From: Sphingomonas sp. BAUL-RG-20F-R05-02 | Lineage (GTDB): Bacteria; Pseudomonadota; Alphaproteobacteria; Sphingomonadales; Sphingomonadaceae | Length of the DNA stretch: 64,000 nt | Direction: 5' to 3' | Assembly (NCBI RefSeq): GCF_022662305.1 | Contig: NZ_JAKNQH010000002.1 | Location: forward strand, 124,001 to 188,000 | Shown here: positions 8,284 through 16,631 of the stretch, one piece after another | Numbering within the stretch: the stretch's first letter is position 1 | Layout: every line of letters starts with the position of its first letter | Translations under genes and position numbers: made by a program | The notes under the pieces: model-generated | The model's input: only the letters and a program-made list of their open reading frames with translations | Database searches by the model: none | What the model was told of the DNA's origin: nothing

Positions 8284-8802
8284 TCAGGCCAGCCGCTCGG
8301 GCACCGACAACGCCTCCTGCGTGATCGTCGCAGCGGTGCCGACCGCTTCCCACGGGAACACGAACCAGCGTTTGTCGCTGTTGCGGTCGATCGTCTGCGC
8401 GCGGTAATCGACCCGCGCTTTCGACCGCACATTGTCCATCACGACGGCGAAGCGCAAATTGCCGCTATCGCAGCCGGCGTCGGTCAGTGCCTTGCGAATA
8501 TGATCGATCGTGCCGCCGGTATCGTTGATGTCGTCGACGAACAGCAGCCGCTCGCCGCCCGCGCTTTTGCGGGCGACCTTGCCGAGCAGTTCGTCGGCAA
8601 AGTCCGCCACCTTGGAGGAATGATCGATCGAGAGCATCGGCAGGTTGAGCTGGTGCGAGATGAACACCGCCGGCACCAGCCCGCCACGCCCGATGCCGAT
8701 CACGAATTCCGGCTGCCAGTCGCCCTGCGCCACGCTCGCCGCCACCGCGCGCACGTCGGCGAGGAACGTGTCGTAGGGAATGTAATAAAGGTCAGGGCTC
8801 AT
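8284..8802 (-). CDS. Purine-type phosphoribosyltransferase
   Basis: The 172-residue product carries the PRPP-binding motif RLLFVDDINDTGGT (about residues 94-107), typical of type I phosphoribosyltransferases, and VIGIGRGGLVPAVFISH near residue 37, where the family has its PPi loop. This pattern fits xanthine/hypoxanthine-guanine phosphoribosyltransferases, which make nucleotides from salvaged bases and PRPP in the cytoplasm. The start was placed at ATG 8802, giving MSPDLYYIPYDTF; an in-frame upstream start at 8814 lacks support. It is tail-to-tail with the esterase gene, with only seven bases between them. The substrate base cannot be decided from sequence alone. Confidence 0.85.
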   Translation of the reverse strand: MSPDLYYIPYDTFLADVRAVAASVAQGDWQPEFVIGIGRGGLVPAVFISHQLNLPMLSIDHSSKVADFADELLGKVARKSAGGERLLFVDDINDTGGTIDHIRKALTDAGCDSGNLRFAVVMDNVRSKARVDYRAQTIDRNSDKRWFVFPWEAVGTAATITQEALSVPERLA

Positions 8803-8868
8803 GATCGTTGGCACATCCGACAGGTTGGCAAGCGCCCCCCGCTATCGCGAACCCGCGCGTACGGCAAT

Positions 8869-9339
8869 CTAGCCACCGCGCTCCTTCACGGTTTCCATCG
8901 CGACGAAGGTGGAGGTACTCTCGACATGCGGCAGGCTGGAGATCTTTTCGCCCAGCACGATGCGGTAGCGGCGGATATCGGCGGTGCGGACCTTGAGCAG
9001 ATAATCGAAGCTGCTGGCGATCATGTGGCATTCCTCCACCTCCGGGATGCGGCGGACAGCGTCGTTGAAGGCGCGCAGTGCCGCCTCGCGCGTGTCGGAC
9101 AGCTTCACCTCGGCGAACGCGACATGATCGAGCCCGAGTTTCGCCGGATCGACGATCGCGCGAAACCCGCGGATCACGCCGCTGGCGATCAGGCGGCGCA
9201 ACCGCATCTGCGTCGGCGTCTTGGACAGGCCTACTGCTTCCGCCAGATCGGTCACGGTCAGCCGCCCGTCCTTCACCAACGCGGCGACGAGGCGATTGTC
9301 GAACTCGTCCAGATCGCCTGCTTTTGCCGCCTTTTCCAT
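8869..9339 (-). CDS. putR: Lrp/AsnC-family regulator, probable PutR
   Basis: The 156-residue protein has an N-terminal winged helix (DEFDNRLVAALVKDGRLTV, then LAEAVGLSKTPTQMRLRRL) and a C-terminal RAM/AsnC ligand domain with HMIASSFDYLLKVRTADI. It is divergent from putA with 98 bases between the starts. In other alphaproteobacteria PutR is the proline-responsive Lrp-type activator of a PutA that lacks its own DNA-binding domain, and the putA here fits that description. The name therefore rests on family plus neighbourhood. No operator could be assigned confidently in the intergenic region. Confidence 0.87.
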   Translation of the reverse strand: MEKAAKAGDLDEFDNRLVAALVKDGRLTVTDLAEAVGLSKTPTQMRLRRLIASGVIRGFRAIVDPAKLGLDHVAFAEVKLSDTREAALRAFNDAVRRIPEVEECHMIASSFDYLLKVRTADIRRYRIVLGEKISSLPHVESTSTFVAMETVKERGG

Positions 9340-9437
9340 GATATTTGCCTAGCGCGGGCAACGAAACAAGTCGATCCGGAACACCATAGCGTCGTTAAAA
9401 GCCGAAAAGCTGCGGCGCTTATCGCTACGTTCCAACC

Positions 9438-12400
9438 ATGACCAGCCCCGCCCCCTTCACCGCGTTCGCGCCTCCGATCCGCCCCGCCACTGCTTTGCGC
9501 GACGCGATCACCGCCGCCTATCGCCGCGACGAGGTCGAGGCGCTTGCCCCGCTGATTGAGGCGGCGACGCTGGATGATGCGATGCGCGCGCACGTCGCCG
9601 CCACCGCGCGCGACCTCGTCACCACGCTGCGCGCGCAGAAGCGCGGCGGCGGCGTCGAGGGGCTGGTGCAGGAATATGCGCTGTCCTCGCAGGAAGGCGT
9701 CGCGCTGATGTGCCTCGCCGAGGCGTTGCTGCGCATCCCAGACGATGCCACCCGCGACGCGCTGATCCGCGACAAGATCGCCGATGGCGACTGGGGCGCG
9801 CATGTCGGCGGCGGCAAATCCTTGTTCGTCAACGCGGCGACCTGGGGTCTGGTCGTCACCGGCAAGCTGGTCAGCAGCGTGGATGAAAGCGGGCTTGGCG
9901 CGGCGCTGACCCGGTTGGTAGCGCGCGCAGGCGAACCGGTGATCCGGCGCGGCGTCGATCTCGCGATGCGGATGATGGGTGAGCAGTTCGTCACCGGCGA
10001 GACGATCGACGAAGCATTGCGTCGTGCGCGCACGGCTGAGGGGAAGGGGTTCGGCTACAGCTACGACATGCTCGGTGAGGCGGCGACCACCGCCGCCGAC
10101 GCCACCCGCTACCTCGCCGATTACGAGCGCGCCATCCATGCGATCGGCACGGCCTCGGCGGGGCGCGGCATCTATGGCGGGCCGGGCATCTCGATCAAAC
10201 TGTCCGCGCTGCACCCGCGCTACGTCCGCGCCCAGGCCGCGCGGGTCATGGCCGAACTGCTGCCGCGCGTGAAGGCGCTGGCGCTGCTGGCGAAGCGCTA
10301 TGACATCGGCTTCAACATCGACGCGGAGGAGGCCGACCGGCTCGAACTGTCGCTTGATCTACTCGAAAGCCTGGCGCTCGACCCCGACCTGAGCGGCTGG
10401 AACGGGCTCGGCTTCGTCGTGCAGGGTTATGGCAAGCGCTGCCCGTTCGTGATCGACTGGATCGTCGATCTTGCCCGCCGCGCCGATCGCCGCATCATGG
10501 TCCGCCTCGTCAAGGGCGCGTATTGGGATGCCGAGATCAAGCGTGCCCAGGTCGACGGCCTCGCTGACTTCCCGGTCTACACCCGCAAGCTCCACACCGA
10601 CATCGCCTATGTCGCCTGCGCGCGGAAGCTGCTGGCGGCGCGCGACGTCGTATTCCCGCAGTTCGCCACGCACAACGCGCAGACGCTCGCCACCATCTAC
10701 CACCTTGCCGGCCCGGATTTCCTCCTCGGCGATTACGAGTTCCAGTGCCTGCACGGCATGGGCGAGCCGCTTTACGAACAAGTGGTCGGCGGCAACCGGC
10801 TCAACCGGCCGTGCCGCATCTACGCGCCGGTCGGCACGCACGAGACGCTGCTCGCCTATCTGGTCCGCCGCCTGCTCGAGAACGGCGCGAATTCATCGTT
10901 CGTCAACCGCATCAACGATTCCTCGGTGCCGGTCGAGACGATGATCGCCGATCCGGTCGAGATCGTCCGCGCGATGCCGCACCCCGGCGCGCATCACGAT
11001 CAGATCGCACTGCCGGCCCGACTTTACCCGGATCGGGACAATTCGGCCGGTATCGACCTTGCCGACGAACATGCACTGGCGGCACTCGATGCGGCACTTC
11101 GGGAGAGTGCGGCGACCGGCTGGATCGCCACGCCGCCGTCAGGCGAGGGTGAAGCGCGCCCGGTGCTCAACCCCGCAGATCACCGCGATGTGGTCGGCAC
11201 CGTGTTCGAGCCGTCGGTGGCGCACGCGCAAGCCGCCGCCGCCCGCGCGGCCGCTTCGACCTGGGCTGCAACGCCCGTCGCCGAACGCGCCGCGATCCTC
11301 GAAGCCGCCGCCGAGGCGATGCAGGCACGCATGCCCGTCCTGCTCGGGCTAATCGTGCGCGAGGCGGGCAAGTCGATCCCCAACGCCATTGCCGAGGTGC
11401 GCGAGGCCATCGACTTCCTGCGCTATTACGCACAGCAGGCGCGCAGCACCTTCACGCTCAAACAGGCGCCACTCGGCCCGGTGGTGTGCGTCAGCCCGTG
11501 GAACTTCCCGCTGGCGATCTTCACCGGACAGGTCGTCGCCGCGCTCGCTGCCGGCAATCCGGTGCTCGCCAAGCCCGCCGAGGAAACCCCGCTGATCGCC
11601 GCCGAAGCGGTGCGGCTGCTGCATGCCGCGGGCGTACCGGCGGACGCGCTGCAACTGCTCCCCGGCGACGGCGCGATCGGTGCGGCGCTGGTCGCCGCGC
11701 CGCAAACGGCAGGCGTGGTGTTCACCGGCTCGACGGACGTGGCACGATTGATCCAGCGCCAGCTTTCCACCCGCCTGTCGCCCACCGGCAACCCGATTCC
11801 CCTGATCGCCGAAACCGGCGGGCAGAATGCGATGATCGTCGATTCTTCCGCGCTCGCCGAACAGGTGGTGGCGGACGTGATTGCATCTGCGTTCGACAGT
11901 GCCGGGCAACGCTGCTCGGCATTGCGCATCCTGTGCTTGCAGGAGGAGGTGGCGGACCGCACGCTAACGATGCTGAAGGGTGCGCTCGCCGAACTGAGCC
12001 TCGGCCGTACCGACCGGCTTGCGATCGATATCGGCCCGGTCATCTCCGCCGAGGCACAGGCGGGCATAACCACCCATATCGAAGCGATGCGCGCGCGTGG
12101 CCACCGGGTCACGCAAGCTCCGCTTCCTAAGGACGCGGCACACGGCACCTTTGTCGCGCCGGCGATCATCGAGATTGCGTCGATCGACGATGTCGAACGC
12201 GAGGTGTTCGGCCCTGTCCTGCACGTGCTGCGCTACCGCCGCGACGGCTTGGCCGCGCTGGTCGACGCGATCAACGCCACCGGCTACGGCTTGACGTTCG
12301 GGCTGCACACCCGGCTTGATGCGACGGTGGCCAAGGTGACGGCGCGGGTGCAGGCGGGCAACCTGTACGTGAATCGCAACGTGATCGGCGCAATCGTCGG

Positions 12401-13034
12401 CGTGCAGCCGTTCGGCGGGCGTGGGCTGTCAGGCACGGGTCCGAAGGCGGGCGGGCCGCTGTACCTCGGCCGACTGACGCAGATCGCGCCCGACGTTGTC
12501 GAACATACCGGTCGCTTCCCCAAGGCGTTGCGCGACTTCGCCGACTGGCTCGGCAACGCCGACCCGGACGCCGCCGCGCGGACGCGGCTTTACGGTGCGG
12601 CCTCGTCCGTTTGGCTCGAGCGCGTGCTGCCCGGGCCCGTCGGCGAACGGAACCTCTACGAGCTTCACCCGCGCGGCCGCGTGCTGCTCAAGCCCGCCAC
12701 ACAAGCCGGATTGATCGAGCAGATGGCGGTGGTGCTGGCGACCGGCAATACCGCCACCGTAGCGGGCATGCCGCTCCCTATCGGCCTGCCCGCCAGCGTC
12801 GCGGCGGTTTTTTCGGAAGGCAGCGTGCCGCCGTTCTCGGTCGCGCTGGTCGAGGATGACGCCTCCGCAACGCTCGCGGCAGTGGCGGCCATGCCGGGCG
12901 CGATCGTGCCGGTATACCGGGCCGATCCGTCTCGTCCGCTCGCCTACGATCCGATCTGGCTGGTCGAGGAGGTTTCGACATCGATCAACACGACGGCCGC
13001 TGGCGGCAACGCCAGCCTGATGGCGATCGGCTGA
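9438..13034 (+). CDS. putA: Bifunctional proline dehydrogenase / P5C dehydrogenase PutA
   Basis: PutA oxidises proline to glutamate in two linked steps, using FAD then NAD. The 1198-residue product has the proline dehydrogenase barrel in roughly residues 180-480, with GIYGGPGISIKLSALHPRY around residues 242-260. The aldehyde dehydrogenase domain follows at about 570-1020, with VVCVSPWNFPLAIFTGQ, the general-base Glu at residue 792 (ETGGQNAM) and the catalytic Cys at residue 826 (AGQRCSALR). A further C-terminal domain completes the long PutA type. The N-terminus has no ribbon-helix-helix segment, so it should not repress its own gene; the divergent Lrp-type gene would do the regulation. All key residues are present. 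Confidence 0.96.
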   Translation: MTSPAPFTAFAPPIRPATALRDAITAAYRRDEVEALAPLIEAATLDDAMRAHVAATARDLVTTLRAQKRGGGVEGLVQEYALSSQEGVALMCLAEALLRIPDDATRDALIRDKIADGDWGAHVGGGKSLFVNAATWGLVVTGKLVSSVDESGLGAALTRLVARAGEPVIRRGVDLAMRMMGEQFVTGETIDEALRRARTAEGKGFGYSYDMLGEAATTAADATRYLADYERAIHAIGTASAGRGIYGGPGISIKLSALHPRYVRAQAARVMAELLPRVKALALLAKRYDIGFNIDAEEADRLELSLDLLESLALDPDLSGWNGLGFVVQGYGKRCPFVIDWIVDLARRADRRIMVRLVKGAYWDAEIKRAQVDGLADFPVYTRKLHTDIAYVACARKLLAARDVVFPQFATHNAQTLATIYHLAGPDFLLGDYEFQCLHGMGEPLYEQVVGGNRLNRPCRIYAPVGTHETLLAYLVRRLLENGANSSFVNRINDSSVPVETMIADPVEIVRAMPHPGAHHDQIALPARLYPDRDNSAGIDLADEHALAALDAALRESAATGWIATPPSGEGEARPVLNPADHRDVVGTVFEPSVAHAQAAAARAAASTWAATPVAERAAILEAAAEAMQARMPVLLGLIVREAGKSIPNAIAEVREAIDFLRYYAQQARSTFTLKQAPLGPVVCVSPWNFPLAIFTGQVVAALAAGNPVLAKPAEETPLIAAEAVRLLHAAGVPADALQLLPGDGAIGAALVAAPQTAGVVFTGSTDVARLIQRQLSTRLSPTGNPIPLIAETGGQNAMIVDSSALAEQVVADVIASAFDSAGQRCSALRILCLQEEVADRTLTMLKGALAELSLGRTDRLAIDIGPVISAEAQAGITTHIEAMRARGHRVTQAPLPKDAAHGTFVAPAIIEIASIDDVEREVFGPVLHVLRYRRDGLAALVDAINATGYGLTFGLHTRLDATVAKVTARVQAGNLYVNRNVIGAIVGVQPFGGRGLSGTGPKAGGPLYLGRLTQIAPDVVEHTGRFPKALRDFADWLGNADPDAAARTRLYGAASSVWLERVLPGPVGERNLYELHPRGRVLLKPATQAGLIEQMAVVLATGNTATVAGMPLPIGLPASVAAVFSEGSVPPFSVALVEDDASATLAAVAAMPGAIVPVYRADPSRPLAYDPIWLVEEVSTSINTTAAGGNASLMAIG

Positions 13035-13213
13035 GACGGTCGTGACGCCGGCGAACGCGCGAGCGCGTCGGCCGGCGCGCAACCTTTCCGCGCCCTTGCG
13101 GTTTCCATTCCCATCGCCCGCGCCCATATACCCCGCTCACCCCGGCACGCCCGCGTGACAGATGGACGGCCTTCTCGCGGGAGAGCGGTCAACTTCGTCC
13201 ACGGGTAATCGTC

Positions 13214-14764
13214 ATGTCCCTTCTCCACCCCTCCGGCCCGAGTTCGCGGCCACGGCGGCGCGGTGTCGCCTCGGTCAACGCGGAGGTACGCGACGGCATC
13301 ATCCCGGCGGCGGGATCGCTGACCACCACGCAGGATATCGGCCCGGCGACATCCGGGCCCAATTACCGGATCGTCGCGCTCATCATCGCCAGCGCGCTGT
13401 TCATGGAGTTCGTCGACGCGACCGTGCTCGCCACCGCGCTGCCGACGATGGCGCGCGATTTCGGCGTCCGCGCGCCGGAAATGAGCATCGCGCTCACCTC
13501 CTACCTGCTCGCGCTTGCGATCTTCATCCCGGCGTCGGGCGTGCTGGCGGATCGCTATGGCTCTCGCACCGTGTTCCGCACCGCGATCGTGCTGTTCATG
13601 CTCGGCAGCCTCGCCTGCGGGCAATCGCGCACGCTCGAGATGATCGTGGTGTCGCGGTTCCTGCAGGGCATCGGCGGCGCGATGATGATCCCGGTCGGGC
13701 GGCTCGTGCTGCTGCGCTCGGTCGCCAAGCAGGACATGGTCAACGCGATGTCGTGGTTGCTCGTGCCCGCGCTGATCGGGCCGATCATCGGCCCGCCACT
13801 GGGCGGGTTCATCGTCACCTATCTCGACTGGCGCTGGATCTTCTACATCAACCTGCCGATGGGTGTGCTCGGCGTGTGGCTGGTCGGTCGCTTCATCGCC
13901 AACATCAAGGAAGACGTGCCGCCCGTGTTCGACGTGCGCGGCTTCGTGTTGAGCGGCCTGTCGCTCGGCTGCCTGCTGTTCGGGTTCGAGATGGTCAGCC
14001 GCCCCGGCGAAGGCACGTCGGCGGCGGTGCTGGTCGCGATCGGCGCGGTGGCAGGGTTCTTCTACATCCGCCACGCACGCGGGCGCGAAGGTGCGATCCT
14101 GGATCTGTCGCTGATGCGCGACCCCACGTTCCGGCTGTCGGTCATCGCCGGCTCAATAACCCGCATCACGCAGGGCGCACAACCGTTCCTGCTGCCGTTG
14201 ATGATGCAGGTAGGCTTCGGCTTCACCGCCGCGCGCAGCGGTACGATCACGGTGGCGACCGCGATCGGGTCGCTGGCGATGAAGGGTTTGGCGCAGCGCG
14301 TTCTACGCCGGCTGGGGTTTCGCCGCGCGCTGATCTGGAACGGCGTGCTGGCGACCGGCGGCTATGCGATCTGCGGACTGTTCCGGCCGAGCTGGCCGGT
14401 ATGGGCGATGTTCGGGATGCTGGCGATTTCGGGCTTCTTCATGTCGTTCCAGTTCACCGCCTACAACACCATCGCCTATGACGGGGTCGACAAGCGCCAC
14501 ATGAGCAGCGCCACGTCGTTCTACTCGACCTTCCAGCAGCTGATGCTGTCGCTCGGCATCTGCATCGCCGCGATCGCGCTCCATCTGGCGATGCTGGCGA
14601 ACGGCCACATCACGCCGGCGCTGGGCGATTTCTCGGTCGCCTTCTGGGTGGTGACGGCGATCTCGCTAAGCGCCACGCTGTGGAACGTCCGCTTCGCGCG
14701 CGATGCCGGTGCGGAGATCAGCGGCCACCGCGAGCCGGCGACTGCGGAAAAGGTCTCCGCCTGA
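13214..14764 (+). CDS. MFS drug/solute exporter, DHA2 (14-TM) family
   Basis: The 516-residue product is an inner-membrane major facilitator with the pattern of the 14-helix DHA2/EmrB-QacA group. It has a hydrophilic N-terminal 50 residues, the family motif FMEFVDATVLATALPTMARD in helix 1, LADRYGSRTVFRTA in the 2-3 loop, RFLQGIGGAMMIPVGRL in helix 4 and PIIGPPLGGFIV in helix 5. Substrates of relatives are drugs, bile salts or other amphipathic compounds, expelled by proton exchange. It ends 10 bases before the stop of a convergent MarR-family regulator, and such regulators often control efflux genes. The exact substrate is unknown, and the start has no strong ribosome-binding site. Confidence 0.88.
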   Translation: MSLLHPSGPSSRPRRRGVASVNAEVRDGIIPAAGSLTTTQDIGPATSGPNYRIVALIIASALFMEFVDATVLATALPTMARDFGVRAPEMSIALTSYLLALAIFIPASGVLADRYGSRTVFRTAIVLFMLGSLACGQSRTLEMIVVSRFLQGIGGAMMIPVGRLVLLRSVAKQDMVNAMSWLLVPALIGPIIGPPLGGFIVTYLDWRWIFYINLPMGVLGVWLVGRFIANIKEDVPPVFDVRGFVLSGLSLGCLLFGFEMVSRPGEGTSAAVLVAIGAVAGFFYIRHARGREGAILDLSLMRDPTFRLSVIAGSITRITQGAQPFLLPLMMQVGFGFTAARSGTITVATAIGSLAMKGLAQRVLRRLGFRRALIWNGVLATGGYAICGLFRPSWPVWAMFGMLAISGFFMSFQFTAYNTIAYDGVDKRHMSSATSFYSTFQQLMLSLGICIAAIALHLAMLANGHITPALGDFSVAFWVVTAISLSATLWNVRFARDAGAEISGHREPATAEKVSA

Positions 14765-14774
14765 ACCGCAGCGC

Positions 14775-15263
14775 TCAATCGCCGAGCTGGCCGATCCGCA
14801 CGCGTTCCTCCGGAGGGATCAGCCCTTCGAGTACCGCCCAGAAGCCGCTCACCGCCGACTGCCCCGCGCTGGCATAGGCAGCGGACAGCCGCTCGCGCAG
14901 CGCGTCGAACAGCTGGTTTTCCAGACCGCGCCCGGTATCGCTCAACCGCAACAATCGCTGCCGCCGATCGCGGTCGCCCGGCCGCATCTCCACCAGCCCG
15001 CGTTCAATCAGTTCGTTGAGGACACGGCCCAGCGACTGTTTGGTGATCGCCAGCAGCCCGAGCAGCTGGCTAACCGTGAGATCGGGCTGGCGCGCGATGA
15101 AATAGAGCGCACGGTGGTGCGCCCGGCCCAAACCCTGGTCCGCGAGTCCCTGATCGATGCTGCGCGTCAGATGGCTGTTCCCGAAGTACAAAAGTTCGAG
15201 CCCGCGCCTAAGCTCGGGTTCGCGCAGGAATAGCGGCGACGCGGCGGTGTTCTGCCCTGCCAT
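14775..15263 (-). CDS. MarR-family winged-helix regulator
   Basis: The 162-residue product has the MarR fold: LGRAHHRALYFIARQPDLTV, then LLGLLAITKQSLGRVLNELIE as the recognition helix region and VEMRPGDRDRRQRLLRLSDTG as the wing. MarR proteins are dimeric repressors or activators released by small ligands or thiol oxidation; this one shows no cysteine. It is divergent from ilvE and convergent with the MFS exporter. The space between its start and ilvE contains a palindrome at 15283-15297 that could be its binding site. Which of the neighbours it controls is not decided by the sequence. Confidence 0.88.
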   Translation of the reverse strand: MAGQNTAASPLFLREPELRRGLELLYFGNSHLTRSIDQGLADQGLGRAHHRALYFIARQPDLTVSQLLGLLAITKQSLGRVLNELIERGLVEMRPGDRDRRQRLLRLSDTGRGLENQLFDALRERLSAAYASAGQSAVSGFWAVLEGLIPPEERVRIGQLGD

Positions 15264-15282
15264 GTTGACCGGATTTGACCCT

Positions 15283-15297
15283 AACCCTATCAGGGTT
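15283..15297. promoter_or_regulatory. Candidate MarR operator palindrome
   Basis: AACCCT, a three-base spacer and AGGGTT form a perfect inverted repeat, flanked by TTGACC on one side and TTCAA on the other. It lies 20 bases from the marR start and 38 bases from the ilvE start. This is the position and size expected for a MarR dimer site, but the assignment is inference. Confidence 0.45.
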
Positions 15298-15334
15298 CAA
15301 CCCAAAATTTGTATCAAGATGTACGAAGGTTGCC

Positions 15335-16459
15335 ATGCCCGATCAGATCGAACTCGCTACGGATCGCGGCGCCAGCGCCCCGTCATTTTCATTCGAACGT
15401 CACGCCAGCCCGGTCGAGGCGAACGAGCGCGCGCGCCTGCTGGAGAACCCCGGCTTCGGGCGCGTGTTCACCGATCACATGGCACTGATCCGCTTCACGG
15501 AAGACAAGGGCTGGCATGATGCCAAGATCGTGCCGCGCGCCGCATTCCAGATGGATGGCGCATCGGCCGTGCTGCACTACGCGCAGGAAATCTTCGAGGG
15601 CATGAAGGCCTACCGCCTCGCCGACGGCAGCACCGCGTTGTTCCGGCCCGAGGCGAACGCCCGCCGCTTCCACGATTCCGCGATCCGCATGGCGATGGAG
15701 CCGCTGCCCGAGGATCTCTTTCTCGCCTCGGTGCGCGAACTGGTAAAGGTAGAGCAGGACTGGATCCCGGAGGCCGAGGGCGGCGCGCTGTACCTGCGGC
15801 CCTTCATGATCGCGAGCGAGGTGTTCCTCGGCGTCAAGCCGTCCTCCGAATATCTCTACGCGGTGATCGCCTCGTCGGTCGGCGCCTATTTCAAGGCCGG
15901 CGCTGGCGCGGTATCCTTGTGGGTGTCGCAGGATTACACGCGCGCCGCGCCCGGCGGCACGGGTGCGGCCAAGTGCGGCGGCAACTATGCCTCCAGCCTC
16001 GTCGCGCAGGCCGAAGCGATCCGCAAGGGCTGCGACCAGGTGCTGTTCCTCGATGCGGTCGAACGCCGCTGGATCGAGGAACTGGGTGGCATGAACATCT
16101 TCTTCGTGTTCGACGACGGCAGCCTCGCTACGCCGCCGCTGACGGGCACGATCCTGCCCGGCATCACCCGCGATTCGATTATCACGATGGCGCGCGACAT
16201 GGGGCTGACCGTGCGCGAGGAGCCCTATGCGATCGAGGATTGCCGCGCCGATGCGGAGAGCGGCCGCCTGCGCGAGGCGTTCGCCTGCGGCACCGCCGCC
16301 GTCGTCGCACCGATTGGCATGATGAAGATGGCGGGCGGCGACTTCACCATCGGCAGCGGCGGCCCCGGCCAGACCACGATGCGCATCCGCGATGCACTCA
16401 CCGGATTGCAGCGTGGCAAGGTGGCGGACCAGCACGGCTGGGTCGAGCAGGTCGCCTGA
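15335..16459 (+). CDS. ilvE: Branched-chain amino acid aminotransferase
   Basis: IlvE transfers the amino group between glutamate and the keto acids of leucine, isoleucine and valine, using PLP. The 374-residue product is the long IlvE type, with VLHYAQEIFEGMKAYR, GALYLRPFMIASE, the active-site Lys region GTGAAKCGGNYASSL, WIEELGGMNIFFVF and GTAAVVAPIGMM. The start was placed at ATG 15335, preceded by GAAGG; an earlier in-frame ATG at 15275 would run through the candidate operator and adds a non-conserved stretch. A weak terminator-like hairpin follows at 16467. Confidence 0.94.
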   Translation: MPDQIELATDRGASAPSFSFERHASPVEANERARLLENPGFGRVFTDHMALIRFTEDKGWHDAKIVPRAAFQMDGASAVLHYAQEIFEGMKAYRLADGSTALFRPEANARRFHDSAIRMAMEPLPEDLFLASVRELVKVEQDWIPEAEGGALYLRPFMIASEVFLGVKPSSEYLYAVIASSVGAYFKAGAGAVSLWVSQDYTRAAPGGTGAAKCGGNYASSLVAQAEAIRKGCDQVLFLDAVERRWIEELGGMNIFFVFDDGSLATPPLTGTILPGITRDSIITMARDMGLTVREEPYAIEDCRADAESGRLREAFACGTAAVVAPIGMMKMAGGDFTIGSGGPGQTTMRIRDALTGLQRGKVADQHGWVEQVA

Positions 16460-16466
16460 TCGAGAC

Positions 16467-16488
16467 GATCCTTCACAAAAGGGTCTTT
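16467..16488 (+). terminator. Weak terminator after ilvE
   Basis: GATCCTT and AAGGGTC form a seven-base stem with one T-G wobble and a five-base loop, followed by three T. The position just after the ilvE stop fits a terminator, but the T tract is short. Confidence 0.4.
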
Positions 16489-16528
16489 CCACCGGCGAAG
16501 GCTGCGCCTAAAGGCCTGCCTTCGCTGT

Positions 16529-16603
16529 TGGGGCGTAGCCAAGTGGTAAGGCAGCGGCTTTTGATGCCGCGTACCGCAGGTTCGAATCCTGCCGCCCCAG
16601 CCA
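16529..16603 (+). tRNA. tRNA-Gln (anticodon TTG)
   Basis: The acceptor strands TGGGGCG (16529-16535) and CGCCCCA (16593-16599) pair fully, with discriminator G and an encoded CCA at 16601-16603. The anticodon arm is GCGGC, loop TTTTGAT, GCCGC, which gives anticodon TTG and reads CAA (Gln). The T arm GCAGG-TTCGAAT-CCTGC is perfect. The cloverleaf is complete without an intron. Confidence 0.97.
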
Positions 16604-16631
16604 GTCACTCCGATCGCCGTAGCCGATGCGT

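Noticed and set aside
6789..8432. Long minus-strand reading frame opposite the esterase gene (547 codons).
   Set aside because: The esterase on the plus strand has all catalytic motifs; the antisense product has the Arg/His-rich composition of a shadow.
9340..9437. Possible Lrp site AACGA...TCGTT between putR and putA.
   Set aside because: The half-sites are short and about 27 bases apart, so chance cannot be excluded.
8176..9441. 421-codon plus-strand frame opposite the phosphoribosyltransferase and putR genes.
   Set aside because: Both minus-strand genes have clear domains; the frame is only their complement.
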